Positions 9,601-17,773 of a DNA stretch of 64,000 nt are shown in pieces. The DNA comes from Tsuneonella mangrovi (GTDB lineage Bacteria > Pseudomonadota > Alphaproteobacteria > Sphingomonadales > Sphingomonadaceae): positions 1,922,001 to 1,986,000 of the forward strand of contig NZ_CP022889.1 of NCBI RefSeq assembly GCF_002269345.1, in the 5' to 3' direction. The translations under genes were made by a program, and so were the position numbers. The number at the start of each line of letters is the position of its first letter. The stretch's first letter is position 1. The notes under the pieces were generated by a model. It was not told the origin of the DNA, ran no database searches, and was given only the letters and a program-made list of their open reading frames with translations.

Positions 9601-12591
9601 CAGGTGTTGGAAGAGCGGTGCATCGGCGCGTGAGCGCGGGAACTCGAGTTCTGCAACAAGATCTTCAAAGGGAAGCTCGTCATTGCTGAACGCATCGATA
9701 GTCACCTGCCGCATTTGCGCCAGCAGCCCCCGGAAGGTGAGGCCCGGTGTGAAACGCGCCCGCAAGACAAGATTGTTGATGAAGAGGCCAATCATGTCCT
9801 CCGTCTCGGCCAGGTACCGTCGCCCGGTTGGCGTGCCGATGAGGATGTCATCCTGCTGCGAATAGCGATGCAACAACATTTGCCAGCAAGCCATCAACGC
9901 CATGAAAGTCGTCGCCGATTCCGCTCTTGCAAAATCCGCAATCGCATTCGCCAGGTCGGAGGGTACCTGGAAAGCGACCTGCCCGCCCTTCAGCGAAGGC
10001 ATATCCGGGCGCAAATGGTCGCCCGGTACCTGCAGCGGTTCCGGCAGGTTGGCCAGTTGCTGCTTCCAGTAGGCAATCTGGGACTCCAGTTGGCTGTTGC
10101 TTGCCCGCTCGCGCTCCCAAACTGCATAGTCGGCAAACTGGTGCGCGAGTGGTGCCAAGGGAGATTGCGCTTCCCCGCTCGCAAAGGCGGAATACAGCGC
10201 GCCGAGTTCACGGAAGAAGATGCCGGAGGACCAGATATTGTCGTAAACGATGTGGTTGAACACCAACACCAGGATCGCGCTTTCCGGCCCCAGGCGCAGC
10301 AAGGCGCTCTGGAACAGGGGCCCGCGCTCCAGATCATGCTGGTGTTGCAGCAACTGCTTGGCCCGTGCCTGCCAGCGTGCCTCCTGCTCATCGGTCGGCA
10401 GGTCGCTAAGATCAATAACGTCCAGCGGCATTGGCGCCGCCGGGAGCACTTCCTGCCAAGGTTCCCGTTCGCCCTGCGGGAAGCGTGTGCGCAGCACTTC
10501 ATGGCGCTCGACGATTTCGCTTAGCGCCCGCTCCAGCGCGGCTACGTCCAGCGACCCGTCGAGGCGCACGGTGTTGCTGATATTGTAGGCCGAATTGCCT
10601 TTGCTCAGCATATCGACAAGCCACATCCGGCGCTGCGCCAGACTCACGGGCTGGCGATCTAATCGCGGAGCAGTCGATAGACGTGGCGTGATACCGGCGA
10701 CACGCGAATCGGCGTCGCGGATGATTTCGGCGATCGCTTTGAAATCGGGCGCTTCAAACACCTGGCGCATATCAAGCCGAACGCCAAAGCGGTGTTGTAC
10801 GCGGGCGATCAACCGGGTGGCTGATAGAGAATGGCCGCCAAGGTCGAAGAAGTTATGGTTGGTTCCGACGTCGCCCGCGCGCAGCAAGTCACTGGCGATT
10901 TCCAGCAAGCCGAGTTCCACGTCATCGACCGCAGGCACCGGAATGTCGTTCTGCAGCAAATTTCCCGGCAAGGGCGCGGGCAAAGCCAGTCGGTCGACCT
11001 TGTTGTTCGGCGTCCGCGGCATGGCGTCGAGCCTGACAAAGATCGTCGGTGTCATGTAATACGGAAGGCGGCGTTGCAGCCGCTGGCGCAGACTTCGAAC
11101 GCTGAAGTTCTCGGCACCTGCCTCAGTCACCAGATAGGCAACCAGTTGTTGCTCATCGCCTATCTCGCGGGCAACCACTGCCGCCTCGCTTATACCAGGA
11201 TGGTCGTGCAAGGCGGTTTCGACTTCGCCGACCTCGACGCGGAATCCGCGGATCTTGACCTGGAAATCCTTGCGACCGCGGTGCTGCAACAGCCCGTCGG
11301 CCCGCAGTTCACCCATGTCGCCTGTGCGATAAGTGCGTAGTTGGGAATCGTCCGGCGCGGCTTCGAACACCTTGGCCGTTGCTTCTGCATTGTTCCAATA
11401 GCCCAGCGCCAGATACGGGCTGCGCACGGTAATTTCACCGATCTCGCCAACGCCGACGGGCTGGCCATCATCGCCCCGCAGCACGATCTCCATCCCCTCG
11501 ACCGGGTAGCCGATCGGGACTGTGGCGTCGTCCAGCTCGGTCTTTGGACCGATATAGAAGTAGCGGATCGTACCTGTCTCGGTCGAGCCGAGGCCGGTAT
11601 AGAATTCGACCTGGTGCCCAAAGACTTCGCGAGCCAATTCCACGTCGGAGGTCAGCACGCGCTCGCCGCCGAAGACAGCAAGTCTTACGCGAAGCGCCGC
11701 CGATCCGCGGGGATAACTGGCAGCGAACTGCCGGAACACCGAAGCGACCGAGTGATAGATAGTGATGCGATGATCCGCGAGCCATTCGCCGAGTGCATCC
11801 ACGCCGCGTTCGCGGAAGTCATATGGGAACAGCGCGGCCCCGTTCAGCAGCGCGCCGAAAATGCAATAGACCGATCCCATGACGCTGCACGAATAGAACA
11901 GGGTCATGCGATCCTCGACGGTGACCCGCTGCAGCCGGGTCCGCCGCATACAACCATGCAACGTGTTGCGCTGGTTCTGCATCACCCCCTTGGGCTTGCC
12001 GGTCGAACCGGAGGTGTAGACGATATAGGCCAGCGCGTCCGGCGAGATGTCGATTTCCGGATTGTGATCCGACCCGGCCGGCAACGTATCGATATTGATC
12101 ACGCGCGCGTTGCCCGCGGAGAGGTTCTCCGCCATCTCCAAGTTGCGCGAGTTGGTGACCACCACCGTCGCTTGCGAGTCTTCGACGATGTATGTGTTGC
12201 GGCTCTCAGGGAATGCCGGATCGACTGGGACATAGGCGTGCCCAGCTTTCAGCACGCCAATGATTGCAGCAACGCATGTGGATCCGTTCTCTATGCAGAC
12301 GATCACTCGCCCGGCAGCGTCAGAGTGCAGCGTATGGGCCAGCCGATTTGCGAGCCGATTGAGTTCCTCATATGTCAGAGAAAGCTGTTCGTCGCTGACC
12401 GCCAACCGATGCGGCGTGCGCTCGACTTGCTGCTCGAAACATTCGGCAATCGATTGCTCGATGTCCATCAATGCGGCCGGTTCGGCGAGATCAGCAGCGA
12501 AGCGCGTCGGGACCGCATCGACAGTGTATCCGTCGATGGCCTGATCGATCATCCGAGAGGCGGTCGGCCTCCTTTCGGACCGTTCCCCCAT
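6637..12591 (-). CDS. Dimodular nonribosomal peptide synthetase, A-T-C-A-T-TE
   Basis: NRPS of about 1984 residues. Order of domains: adenylation A1 (about 45-535), carrier T1 (LGGHSLSA, Ser588), condensation C (646-1075), adenylation A2 (1118-1593), carrier T2 (LGGTSLSA, Ser1646), thioesterase (about 1700-1950, nucleophile in GYSMG, Ser1776, His1937 in AGHLEMF). Both A domains keep the phosphate loop (YTSGSTGKPKG, YTSGSTGRPKG) and the A10 lysine. A2 reads D-I-L-Q-L-G-L-I-W for its binding pocket, the code I know for glycine. A1 has Met where Asp235 should be, so it probably does not use an ordinary alpha-amino acid. The C motif is NHIVYDN rather than HHxxxDG. There is no starter C domain. 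The ATG at 12591 is chosen because AAAGGCGAG precedes it; the frame is open to 12732. The predicted product is an acyl- or aminoacyl-glycine made beside exopolysaccharide genes. Confidence 0.9.
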   Translation of the reverse strand: MGERSERRPTASRMIDQAIDGYTVDAVPTRFAADLAEPAALMDIEQSIAECFEQQVERTPHRLAVSDEQLSLTYEELNRLANRLAHTLHSDAAGRVIVCIENGSTCVAAIIGVLKAGHAYVPVDPAFPESRNTYIVEDSQATVVVTNSRNLEMAENLSAGNARVINIDTLPAGSDHNPEIDISPDALAYIVYTSGSTGKPKGVMQNQRNTLHGCMRRTRLQRVTVEDRMTLFYSCSVMGSVYCIFGALLNGAALFPYDFRERGVDALGEWLADHRITIYHSVASVFRQFAASYPRGSAALRVRLAVFGGERVLTSDVELAREVFGHQVEFYTGLGSTETGTIRYFYIGPKTELDDATVPIGYPVEGMEIVLRGDDGQPVGVGEIGEITVRSPYLALGYWNNAEATAKVFEAAPDDSQLRTYRTGDMGELRADGLLQHRGRKDFQVKIRGFRVEVGEVETALHDHPGISEAAVVAREIGDEQQLVAYLVTEAGAENFSVRSLRQRLQRRLPYYMTPTIFVRLDAMPRTPNNKVDRLALPAPLPGNLLQNDIPVPAVDDVELGLLEIASDLLRAGDVGTNHNFFDLGGHSLSATRLIARVQHRFGVRLDMRQVFEAPDFKAIAEIIRDADSRVAGITPRLSTAPRLDRQPVSLAQRRMWLVDMLSKGNSAYNISNTVRLDGSLDVAALERALSEIVERHEVLRTRFPQGEREPWQEVLPAAPMPLDVIDLSDLPTDEQEARWQARAKQLLQHQHDLERGPLFQSALLRLGPESAILVLVFNHIVYDNIWSSGIFFRELGALYSAFASGEAQSPLAPLAHQFADYAVWERERASNSQLESQIAYWKQQLANLPEPLQVPGDHLRPDMPSLKGGQVAFQVPSDLANAIADFARAESATTFMALMACWQMLLHRYSQQDDILIGTPTGRRYLAETEDMIGLFINNLVLRARFTPGLTFRGLLAQMRQVTIDAFSNDELPFEDLVAELEFPRSRADAPLFQHLFIHRNNTHSRWEIPGLRLSRVPLHTGGSKYDLTLSMLEEGERMSGTLEYSSDLFEHASAERIAAHYIALMGRAIENPDIPVAMLDMLDAAEREALLHDWNPPATQFPELHPHQLVEQQAAVTPDAPAVIGENVALTYAALNARANRMAARLRGMGVGPGELVAVCMERSPDLVVALLAVMKTGGAYVPLDPTFPVDRLHYMVENSRAKVCISQPGVVDRLGPVEAETVLLEANDPRLEEGDASDQPPTGSLDDLAYVIYTSGSTGRPKGVQVVRRGLVNFLESMRHEPGIGRSDVLHSLTTICFDIAALELFLPLICGAQVVIKSQKLALDPELLLASMEETGTTIMQATPVTWRMLLDQGWRGDPPIKVLCGGEAMSLELAGQLVATGCEVWNLYGPTETTIWSSVRRVRAQEDAINLGYPIANTSFLICSPDLELQPVGVPGELLIGGDGLARGYFALDEMTREKFIDHPFAPGERLYRTGDLVVRQASGDIRFLGRIDNQVKLRGFRIELGDIETHLEAHPAVKQCVVVARNDKGGEKRLVAYLLASTGETIDVDALRSFARERMPDYMIPSSYMGLETLPLTPNGKVDRKALPDPTYLPDLEAVGSDYVAPGNETEKILAHMWMEILAIDKVSITDSFQDLGGTSLSAASLMVRIRAQFGYSFSPDVLLQAPTIQRIAEAINQHFTPVNTVFVPLRRGAPGSPVLLLVAGAGGHVFSFLNFARALPFEATVYGLKPFGVDDIDELPTTFEAIAAKYVAELENICPEGPVIASGYSMGARVAFEIARQLESLNKPLLGFISMDMPAPGFPPKQKLASKFLDRLRVIRSKSWRDILTRGFAAAKKAVRSGDRLFAGELKFAMSNWDIIPDHGMEEVFPRLWEANRIYRPQYRLRAPLIFVRRPLPTKATYGDGMEIVERGWGEFSEGDVDVRIMMAGHLEMFLGEKAKALARIVGDALGLGEEQGHERQEFAPQARVLTPTAANR

Positions 12592-12743
12592 TCTATCTCG
12601 CTCGCCTTTCGATATGGAACCGTAAATCCCAGCCACGATTGAGTCGTCTACCTCCCGATCCTGTTTGTAGCGCTTGCGCGGGTGATCGCCTCTAACGCCA
12701 CTGCATCTGCGGCAAGCCCGATGGCAGCCCAAGACTGAACTCT

Positions 12744-13793
12744 ATGTCGGCGAACCGTAAGGCGAAATTACCAATCAGAAGGGGGCATCGCGCGCTGGGC
12801 GGTGGCCAACTAACCCAAGTGGGTAGGCCCTCGTTACGCCCTATGCCCGATTGTGCTTGGCGAGCGGTTTGCGAGACTTGCGCCGAGATGCTCATCGGCA
12901 CACGACATTGCGCGGCTTTGCCACTTGTCCCCGGTGCTCTGCCGGTTGGACACAATTCGCCGGATACGGTGGAGACTACTGGAACGGCGGAGCGGTTCGG
13001 GTTCCAGACAATCTGTGAGGTTCCCGCTGGGTATGCCGCTTCTTGGGCCGTTCGGGCGACGAGCGGTCAATCGTTTCGGACTCGGATTCTGCGCGATCCG
13101 GCGCAAGTGACAGGCATTTTGCCACCGGAGGGCGAGGTTTGGCTGGCGCTTGCGGTTCCGGACGATTCGATGCGGGAAATGCTGTCGGCATTATCGGACG
13201 AAGAAGCCGAGCGCATTGCGCGGTTTCGTCATGCGCCTGACCGTTGGAGCTTTTTTTCCGCACATGGACTGCTGCGTAGCTACATGGCTGCTATGCTGGA
13301 TTGCGCCCCACAAGACTTGCGCTTCAGCGGTGAAGGCAAGGCAGGCAAGCCATTGCTGGACCCTGAATTTGCGGCGCGGCAGCCCGAGCTGGAATTCAAC
13401 ATGAGCCATACGCGGGGGTTCGTCGCAGCAGCATTCGCAAGTTCGCCAATCGGGGTTGATGTCGAGCGGGTATGTCCAATCCCCGAAATGCGCGATCTCA
13501 TTGCCGATCTGATGCACCCAGTGGCGCTCAGCGCTTTCGATGCCGAAACCGACGCAGGCCGTCAGACTGCGCTGTTCTTTCGCTATTGGACGTTGAGCGA
13601 GGCATTCCTCAAAGCCACAGGGGAAGGCTTGACCGAAACGACGCGGGATCTTGCGTTCAATGCTACGGGTACGCCGCGATTGCGCGCGGCGGCAGGAGGG
13701 GACGCGCCGGAAATCTGGCACTTTGGACATGTATCGGACGGGTGCGAGGACTGGCTGCGCGCTCCAACTCCGAATGCGGCAATCGGGCAATGA
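12744..13793 (+). CDS. Sfp-type 4'-phosphopantetheinyl transferase
   Basis: Transfers the phosphopantetheine arm of coenzyme A to carrier-domain serines, here most plausibly Ser588 and Ser1646 of the neighbouring NRPS. The Sfp-family core shows GVDVERV (magnesium-binding Asp) and the ACPS signature WTLSEAFLKATGEGL, preceded by NMSHTRGFVAAA and RWSFFSAHGLLR. The frame is open from 12744 (349 residues), but the family core begins near residue 125 and the usual length is 220-250 residues, so GTG 13107 (229 residues) is a strong alternative start; neither has a convincing ribosome binding site. It is divergent from the NRPS. Its stop codon overlaps the flippase start as ATGA, so it is translationally coupled to polysaccharide export. 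The identity is secure, the start is not. Confidence 0.85.
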   Translation: MSANRKAKLPIRRGHRALGGGQLTQVGRPSLRPMPDCAWRAVCETCAEMLIGTRHCAALPLVPGALPVGHNSPDTVETTGTAERFGFQTICEVPAGYAASWAVRATSGQSFRTRILRDPAQVTGILPPEGEVWLALAVPDDSMREMLSALSDEEAERIARFRHAPDRWSFFSAHGLLRSYMAAMLDCAPQDLRFSGEGKAGKPLLDPEFAARQPELEFNMSHTRGFVAAAFASSPIGVDVERVCPIPEMRDLIADLMHPVALSAFDAETDAGRQTALFFRYWTLSEAFLKATGEGLTETTRDLAFNATGTPRLRAAAGGDAPEIWHFGHVSDGCEDWLRAPTPNAAIGQ

Positions 13794-15334
13794 CGGGAAC
13801 GCCCATCGCGCGCGGCGGGTCGGTGCGCAAACAGGTTGCCGCAGGTGCCGCGACGCTCACGGTCGCACGGATGCTGTCGCGCGGTTTCGACATGATCACA
13901 CTGATCATCCTCGCGCGCCACCTGACACCGGCGGATTTCGGGCTGGTTGCGATTGCGCTTTCAATCGTACAGATCGCCGAAGCCGTGCTCGACCTGCCGA
14001 CCGGCAGCGCGCTCCTGCAGCTGCCTTCGGTAACGCGGCATCACCTCAATACGACCTTCACGCTCAATCTGCTGCGCGGACTGGCGTTGATGGGCTTTCT
14101 GTGCGCCGTCTCCTATCCGGCATCCTTGTTTTTTGGCGATCCGCGGCTCGTCGGACTGATCTGTGCGCTCTCGCTTGCACCTGCTTTGCGCGGCGTGCGC
14201 AGTCCGAAGATGGAGCTGCTGTACAAACGATTGCGGTTCCGTCCCGATGCGACCGCAGAGATTGTCGGTAAGGCTGCCGCACTCTCGATTGCTGTGCTCC
14301 TTGCGCTGGAAACCGGGAGTTATTGGGCGATAGCCGCGGGCACAATCGCGAGCCCGCTGTTATACATGGCGACGACGTACGTGTTGGCTCCGGCTCGACC
14401 TCGCCTCAGTTTGCGCCACTGGCGTGCATTCCATCGTTATCTCGGTTGGTCGATGGGCGCTCAGGCGATGAGTGCAATAAATTGGCAGGCCGATCGCTTT
14501 GTGCTGGGCAAACTGGCCGCGCAGGCAACGGTGGGCCTGTTTACCACGGGGCGCGATCTTGCCTGGACAGCGAGCAAGATCATTTTCGGATCGCTCCTGC
14601 GACCATTGCTGGCGGCGTTGTCGCGCTCCAATGCGGACCTGGCACGCCAGCGGGCGGTCTATCGGCAGACGATTGCCACGGTCTTGTCGATCGGTTTGCC
14701 GGTCGCGTGCGGGCAGGCATTGCTCGGGCCGGAGATCGTGCGGCTGATCCTCGGTCCGAAATGGCTGTCTACCACGATCGTGTTTCAGGCGGTGTCACTG
14801 GCGCTCATCCCGGGATTCTATACTGGCCTTACGACGTCTTTGCTGTTTGCGAATGGGAAACCCGAACTCATTTTCAGCCGCAATATGTGGGATTTGTGTT
14901 TCCGTATTCCGGTGACAGTGGGGTGCATCGTCTGGCTGGGCTGGAAGGGGGCAGCCGTCGCTCTGCTCGCAGCGGACCTGTTCCTCGCAACGCTGTGTTT
15001 GCAGGTGGTCAAACGGACCATCGGCATTGGGATAGGGGACCAGCTGGCGCAGGCATTGCGCGGCAGCGTCAGCGTAGCGGCGATGATCGTCGTGTTTCTG
15101 GCTTTCCGGGAGGTACTGCCGCCGGCCGAAAGCGCGCTTGGTGCCGCAGGTATCATCGCTCTGATGGTCCCCGTTGCGGCTGTGGTCTACGCCTTTGTTC
15201 ATCTGCTTGTTTGGCGGTTGAGCGGCCGACCGGAAGGAATCGAGCAACTAGGCCTGCATCTTGCTGGATCACTCGCGGCCCGCTTCCTTGCCGGCTCGAG
15301 CGATGGACGCAGCATGACGGCAAGCGAGCGATGA
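13790..15334 (+). CDS. Wzx-like polysaccharide flippase
   Basis: Integral membrane protein of 514 residues of the MOP/PST flippase superfamily (Polysacc_synt type), which moves undecaprenyl-linked repeat units to the periplasmic side of the inner membrane. It has the repeating hydrophobic helices of the family, about 12-14 in number, and the typical N-terminal segment ending ARHLTPADFGLVAIALS. Charged loops carry GRDLAWTASKI in the middle and the chain ends in a polar tail. The ATG at 13790 overlaps the phosphopantetheinyl transferase stop (ATGA), and its own stop overlaps the next glycosyltransferase start the same way, so the three genes form a coupled operon. The frame extends further upstream but only inside the transferase gene. 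Confidence 0.88.
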   Translation: MTGTPIARGGSVRKQVAAGAATLTVARMLSRGFDMITLIILARHLTPADFGLVAIALSIVQIAEAVLDLPTGSALLQLPSVTRHHLNTTFTLNLLRGLALMGFLCAVSYPASLFFGDPRLVGLICALSLAPALRGVRSPKMELLYKRLRFRPDATAEIVGKAAALSIAVLLALETGSYWAIAAGTIASPLLYMATTYVLAPARPRLSLRHWRAFHRYLGWSMGAQAMSAINWQADRFVLGKLAAQATVGLFTTGRDLAWTASKIIFGSLLRPLLAALSRSNADLARQRAVYRQTIATVLSIGLPVACGQALLGPEIVRLILGPKWLSTTIVFQAVSLALIPGFYTGLTTSLLFANGKPELIFSRNMWDLCFRIPVTVGCIVWLGWKGAAVALLAADLFLATLCLQVVKRTIGIGIGDQLAQALRGSVSVAAMIVVFLAFREVLPPAESALGAAGIIALMVPVAAVVYAFVHLLVWRLSGRPEGIEQLGLHLAGSLAARFLAGSSDGRSMTASER

Positions 15335-16263
15335 GGGGGACTTTCGAAGTCGTTGCGGTGGCGCTCGAGCCGCGCGAGCGGATGGAACGCTTCGCGGGCT
15401 ACTACCTGTCGCAAGGGGCTAGCCGGGTCTCGATCTATTTCGATCGTGACGAGCGCCATGATTTCGCTGATCCGCGTATTACGTTTCGTCCATGCTGCGC
15501 CGATTTCTGGCGGGACCTGACCGGCGACAAGCCGGAGAGCGTGGAACTACGCCAGCGGGCGATCTACCGCATGGCCTATGGCCAATGTGAAGCGGACTGG
15601 TGCCTGTTCGTCGATCTCGACGAGTTCGTCTCAGGTGCCATGCGGCTCGATCGGTTTTTTGCGCAGGTCCCGGAGGAATCCCCCAGCGTCCGGTTCGAGA
15701 CGGCAGAGGCGGTGTTCGGTCCCGGCGACGAAATCGCGATGGCGTATGGTGCAACGCACTTTCGCACACCAATTGCACGACTGGCGGCGCCGGTCCTGGC
15801 ACGGGTACTTTATGGCCCGCTCGCCAGTCACTACTCACGCGGATTGCTCGGTCATTCGCGTGGCAAGCAGGCACTACGCAAAGGCCTGAAGGATCCGCAG
15901 ATTGGAATCCACGATACGGTCATCACGGGACGACGGATCGGATCGTTCGCCCTAAGCCGCGCGGCGGGGCTGTGGCTAGCGCACTACGACGCGATCGATT
16001 TCTCGCATTGGGAAGACAAGTTTGCACGGCGGTTGGCAAGGCAGGACGCGCATGAGATGGGCGTCAAGCGCGAACGACAAATCGCCCGATTTGCGGAGTG
16101 TTCGACCTTGCGCGACCGCGAAGATCTGTTTCGCCGGTTCTATTCATTGAATGGCTGGCAGGCGAGGTTGCTCAAGATGCTGGGCTTGCTGCATCGAGAT
16201 CCGCATCCGACGGGCGAGAATCCAGCGGCCGATCATATCGCAAGGGCCGGTTTGTCGTCCTAG
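15331..16263 (+). CDS. Glycosyltransferase, GT2_4/GT92-like
   Basis: Putative glycosyltransferase of 310 residues of the Glyco_tranf_2_4 type (PF13704-like). The N-terminus GTFEVVAVALEPRERMERF followed by YYLSQGASRVSIYFD is typical for this group, and CLFVDLDEFV at about residues 90-99 contains the DxD-like metal motif. The C-terminal half contains GLLGHSRGKQ and a histidine-rich segment (LAHYDAIDFSHWEDKF), also common in the family. The start ATG at 15331 overlaps the flippase stop codon, so it is translationally coupled to it. It ends 40 bases before the convergent Wzy-like gene. It probably decorates or extends the exopolysaccharide repeat unit; the sugar is unknown. Confidence 0.8.
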   Translation: MRGTFEVVAVALEPRERMERFAGYYLSQGASRVSIYFDRDERHDFADPRITFRPCCADFWRDLTGDKPESVELRQRAIYRMAYGQCEADWCLFVDLDEFVSGAMRLDRFFAQVPEESPSVRFETAEAVFGPGDEIAMAYGATHFRTPIARLAAPVLARVLYGPLASHYSRGLLGHSRGKQALRKGLKDPQIGIHDTVITGRRIGSFALSRAAGLWLAHYDAIDFSHWEDKFARRLARQDAHEMGVKRERQIARFAECSTLRDREDLFRRFYSLNGWQARLLKMLGLLHRDPHPTGENPAADHIARAGLSS

Positions 16264-16302
16264 TCCGCGTGGACAAATTCCGCACGAGCCACGGTTCGAC
16301 GT

Positions 16303-17766
16303 TCAGTGTGTCCGGATCGCCCGCGACTCATGGGTTAGGCGAGGGGCTTCGATCGACGCTTCCGTATCTTCGAGTGGGCCGTCATCGGTGCGCCGCTTGC
16401 GCGGTCGAAGTGCGATTGCAGCGCCTGAAAATAGCGCGAAAGCCACCCCAGGGTCCGGCTTGGGAGCGGACACAGAATTGGGGATCTGCATAAGAAGTGC
16501 GGAAGCGGCAAAGGCGCCGCCGACGCTCAATTCGGCCAGGCGAACACCTCCGTAAGTGGATCTGCGCAGCGGCTGGAACACCCGAAAGAAATAGAGCATC
16601 ATCGACACCGTGCCGACGATACCCGTCGCTCCCAGGACCGCGGTTAGGAAACTGGACGAGCGGAAGCTGCCCGGCCCGATCCCGACACCGTAGGATGCCT
16701 TGAATGCATCCCATCCCTGTACCGCCCAGAACAGCCGTTGTTGCGCCGATTCCGAGCCTGGTTTGTCGACCGTCATCGAGCGGACGACGTCGAGGAATTG
16801 CAGTGGCAGGGCGGGGATCGACAGCAACAGGATTGCAAGCATGACCGCAATGCCCAGCGTCGCCGCGCCGAACTGCACCAACCGAATTGCGTTGGCCGTG
16901 CCCGGCAGCACGATCGCCCTCCCGACAAACCAAACGAAGTAGCCGGCGAGTCCGACGTAGGCGGTTGACGATGTGCTAAAGAACAGCGCCGTTGCAAGCA
17001 TTAACGCCACTGGCCCGGTCGCTTGCGGGCGGATGGAACGGTACCACAGCTCGGCATTGAGCACGAACCAGGTGAAACCAAACCCGGCATATGCGGAGGC
17101 TTCGGGCATCAGACCGCGCATCCGTACGAAACCCTGATACGACTGGTTGAGTTGAGCATAGTTGCCGTTGCGGAACAGGTCGAAGAAGGCGTGGAGCGGG
17201 GTGCCATGCGCGGCAAGCACTGCGAGCCCGAGTATCACGTGAAGCCAGCCTACCGCTATTGCCGCGCTGATCAGGGTCTCTGTTCCGCCGCGGCAATAGC
17301 GATTGAAGACGAACGAGCTGCATGCGGCCAGCAGTGTACCCAACAGGTAGAACGCCGAAGTGAAGTTCTGTGAGCTGGGTCCGAGGAGCGTGGTGGCAAA
17401 CAGGTCCGCCGAAGGAAGGGGCTGTAACGGGGCTACCTGCATGGATCCGGCGAAAATCCGGGGGCCGAGATAGGCCAGAACGACACCATAGACGACATAG
17501 ACCACTAGCCAAAGATTGGCCCGTATCGCTTCGGGGATCACATTCAGGTAGCCGGCTGACGGTGCGAGCATACGCAGCAACACGAATAGTAAGGCGACCT
17601 GCATCGGGGGTATCGAGGAACCGCCGAGCGCAGGCAGCAGGATCGCCGCCGAGCCGCCGAACAAGCCCGAGATAACCAGCATTACGAAGGCGCTGCGCAG
17701 TGAACCCGCCAGCAGGATTGCCAGTCCTATGGCAATCTCGATCGCGCCGATGAAGGTCAGTTGCAT
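16303..17766 (-). CDS. Wzy-like O-antigen polymerase/ligase family membrane protein
   Basis: Polytopic membrane protein of 487 residues with about 11-12 hydrophobic segments and a large periplasmic loop around residues 320-370 (containing RLFWAVQGWDAFKASYG and GIGPGSFRSSSFL), the arrangement of Wzy polymerases and WaaL-type ligases. The segment GWDAFKASYGVGIGPGSF corresponds to the conserved loop seen in Wzy_C proteins. The last 40 residues are charged and cytoplasmic. It is seven bases downstream of a GT4 gene and in one minus-strand operon with that gene and the Wzc-like kinase. In this context a polymerase for repeat units flipped by the Wzx protein is most likely. Sequence alone does not distinguish polymerase from ligase. 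Confidence 0.72.
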   Translation of the reverse strand: MQLTFIGAIEIAIGLAILLAGSLRSAFVMLVISGLFGGSAAILLPALGGSSIPPMQVALLFVLLRMLAPSAGYLNVIPEAIRANLWLVVYVVYGVVLAYLGPRIFAGSMQVAPLQPLPSADLFATTLLGPSSQNFTSAFYLLGTLLAACSSFVFNRYCRGGTETLISAAIAVGWLHVILGLAVLAAHGTPLHAFFDLFRNGNYAQLNQSYQGFVRMRGLMPEASAYAGFGFTWFVLNAELWYRSIRPQATGPVALMLATALFFSTSSTAYVGLAGYFVWFVGRAIVLPGTANAIRLVQFGAATLGIAVMLAILLLSIPALPLQFLDVVRSMTVDKPGSESAQQRLFWAVQGWDAFKASYGVGIGPGSFRSSSFLTAVLGATGIVGTVSMMLYFFRVFQPLRRSTYGGVRLAELSVGGAFAASALLMQIPNSVSAPKPDPGVAFALFSGAAIALRPRKRRTDDGPLEDTEASIEAPRLTHESRAIRTH

Positions 17767-17773
17767 GGAGCGG

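Noticed and set aside
7726-12642. Long plus-strand open frames across the NRPS gene
   Set aside because: They are antisense to a gene with complete NRPS domain signatures, and their translations show no domain or sensible composition.
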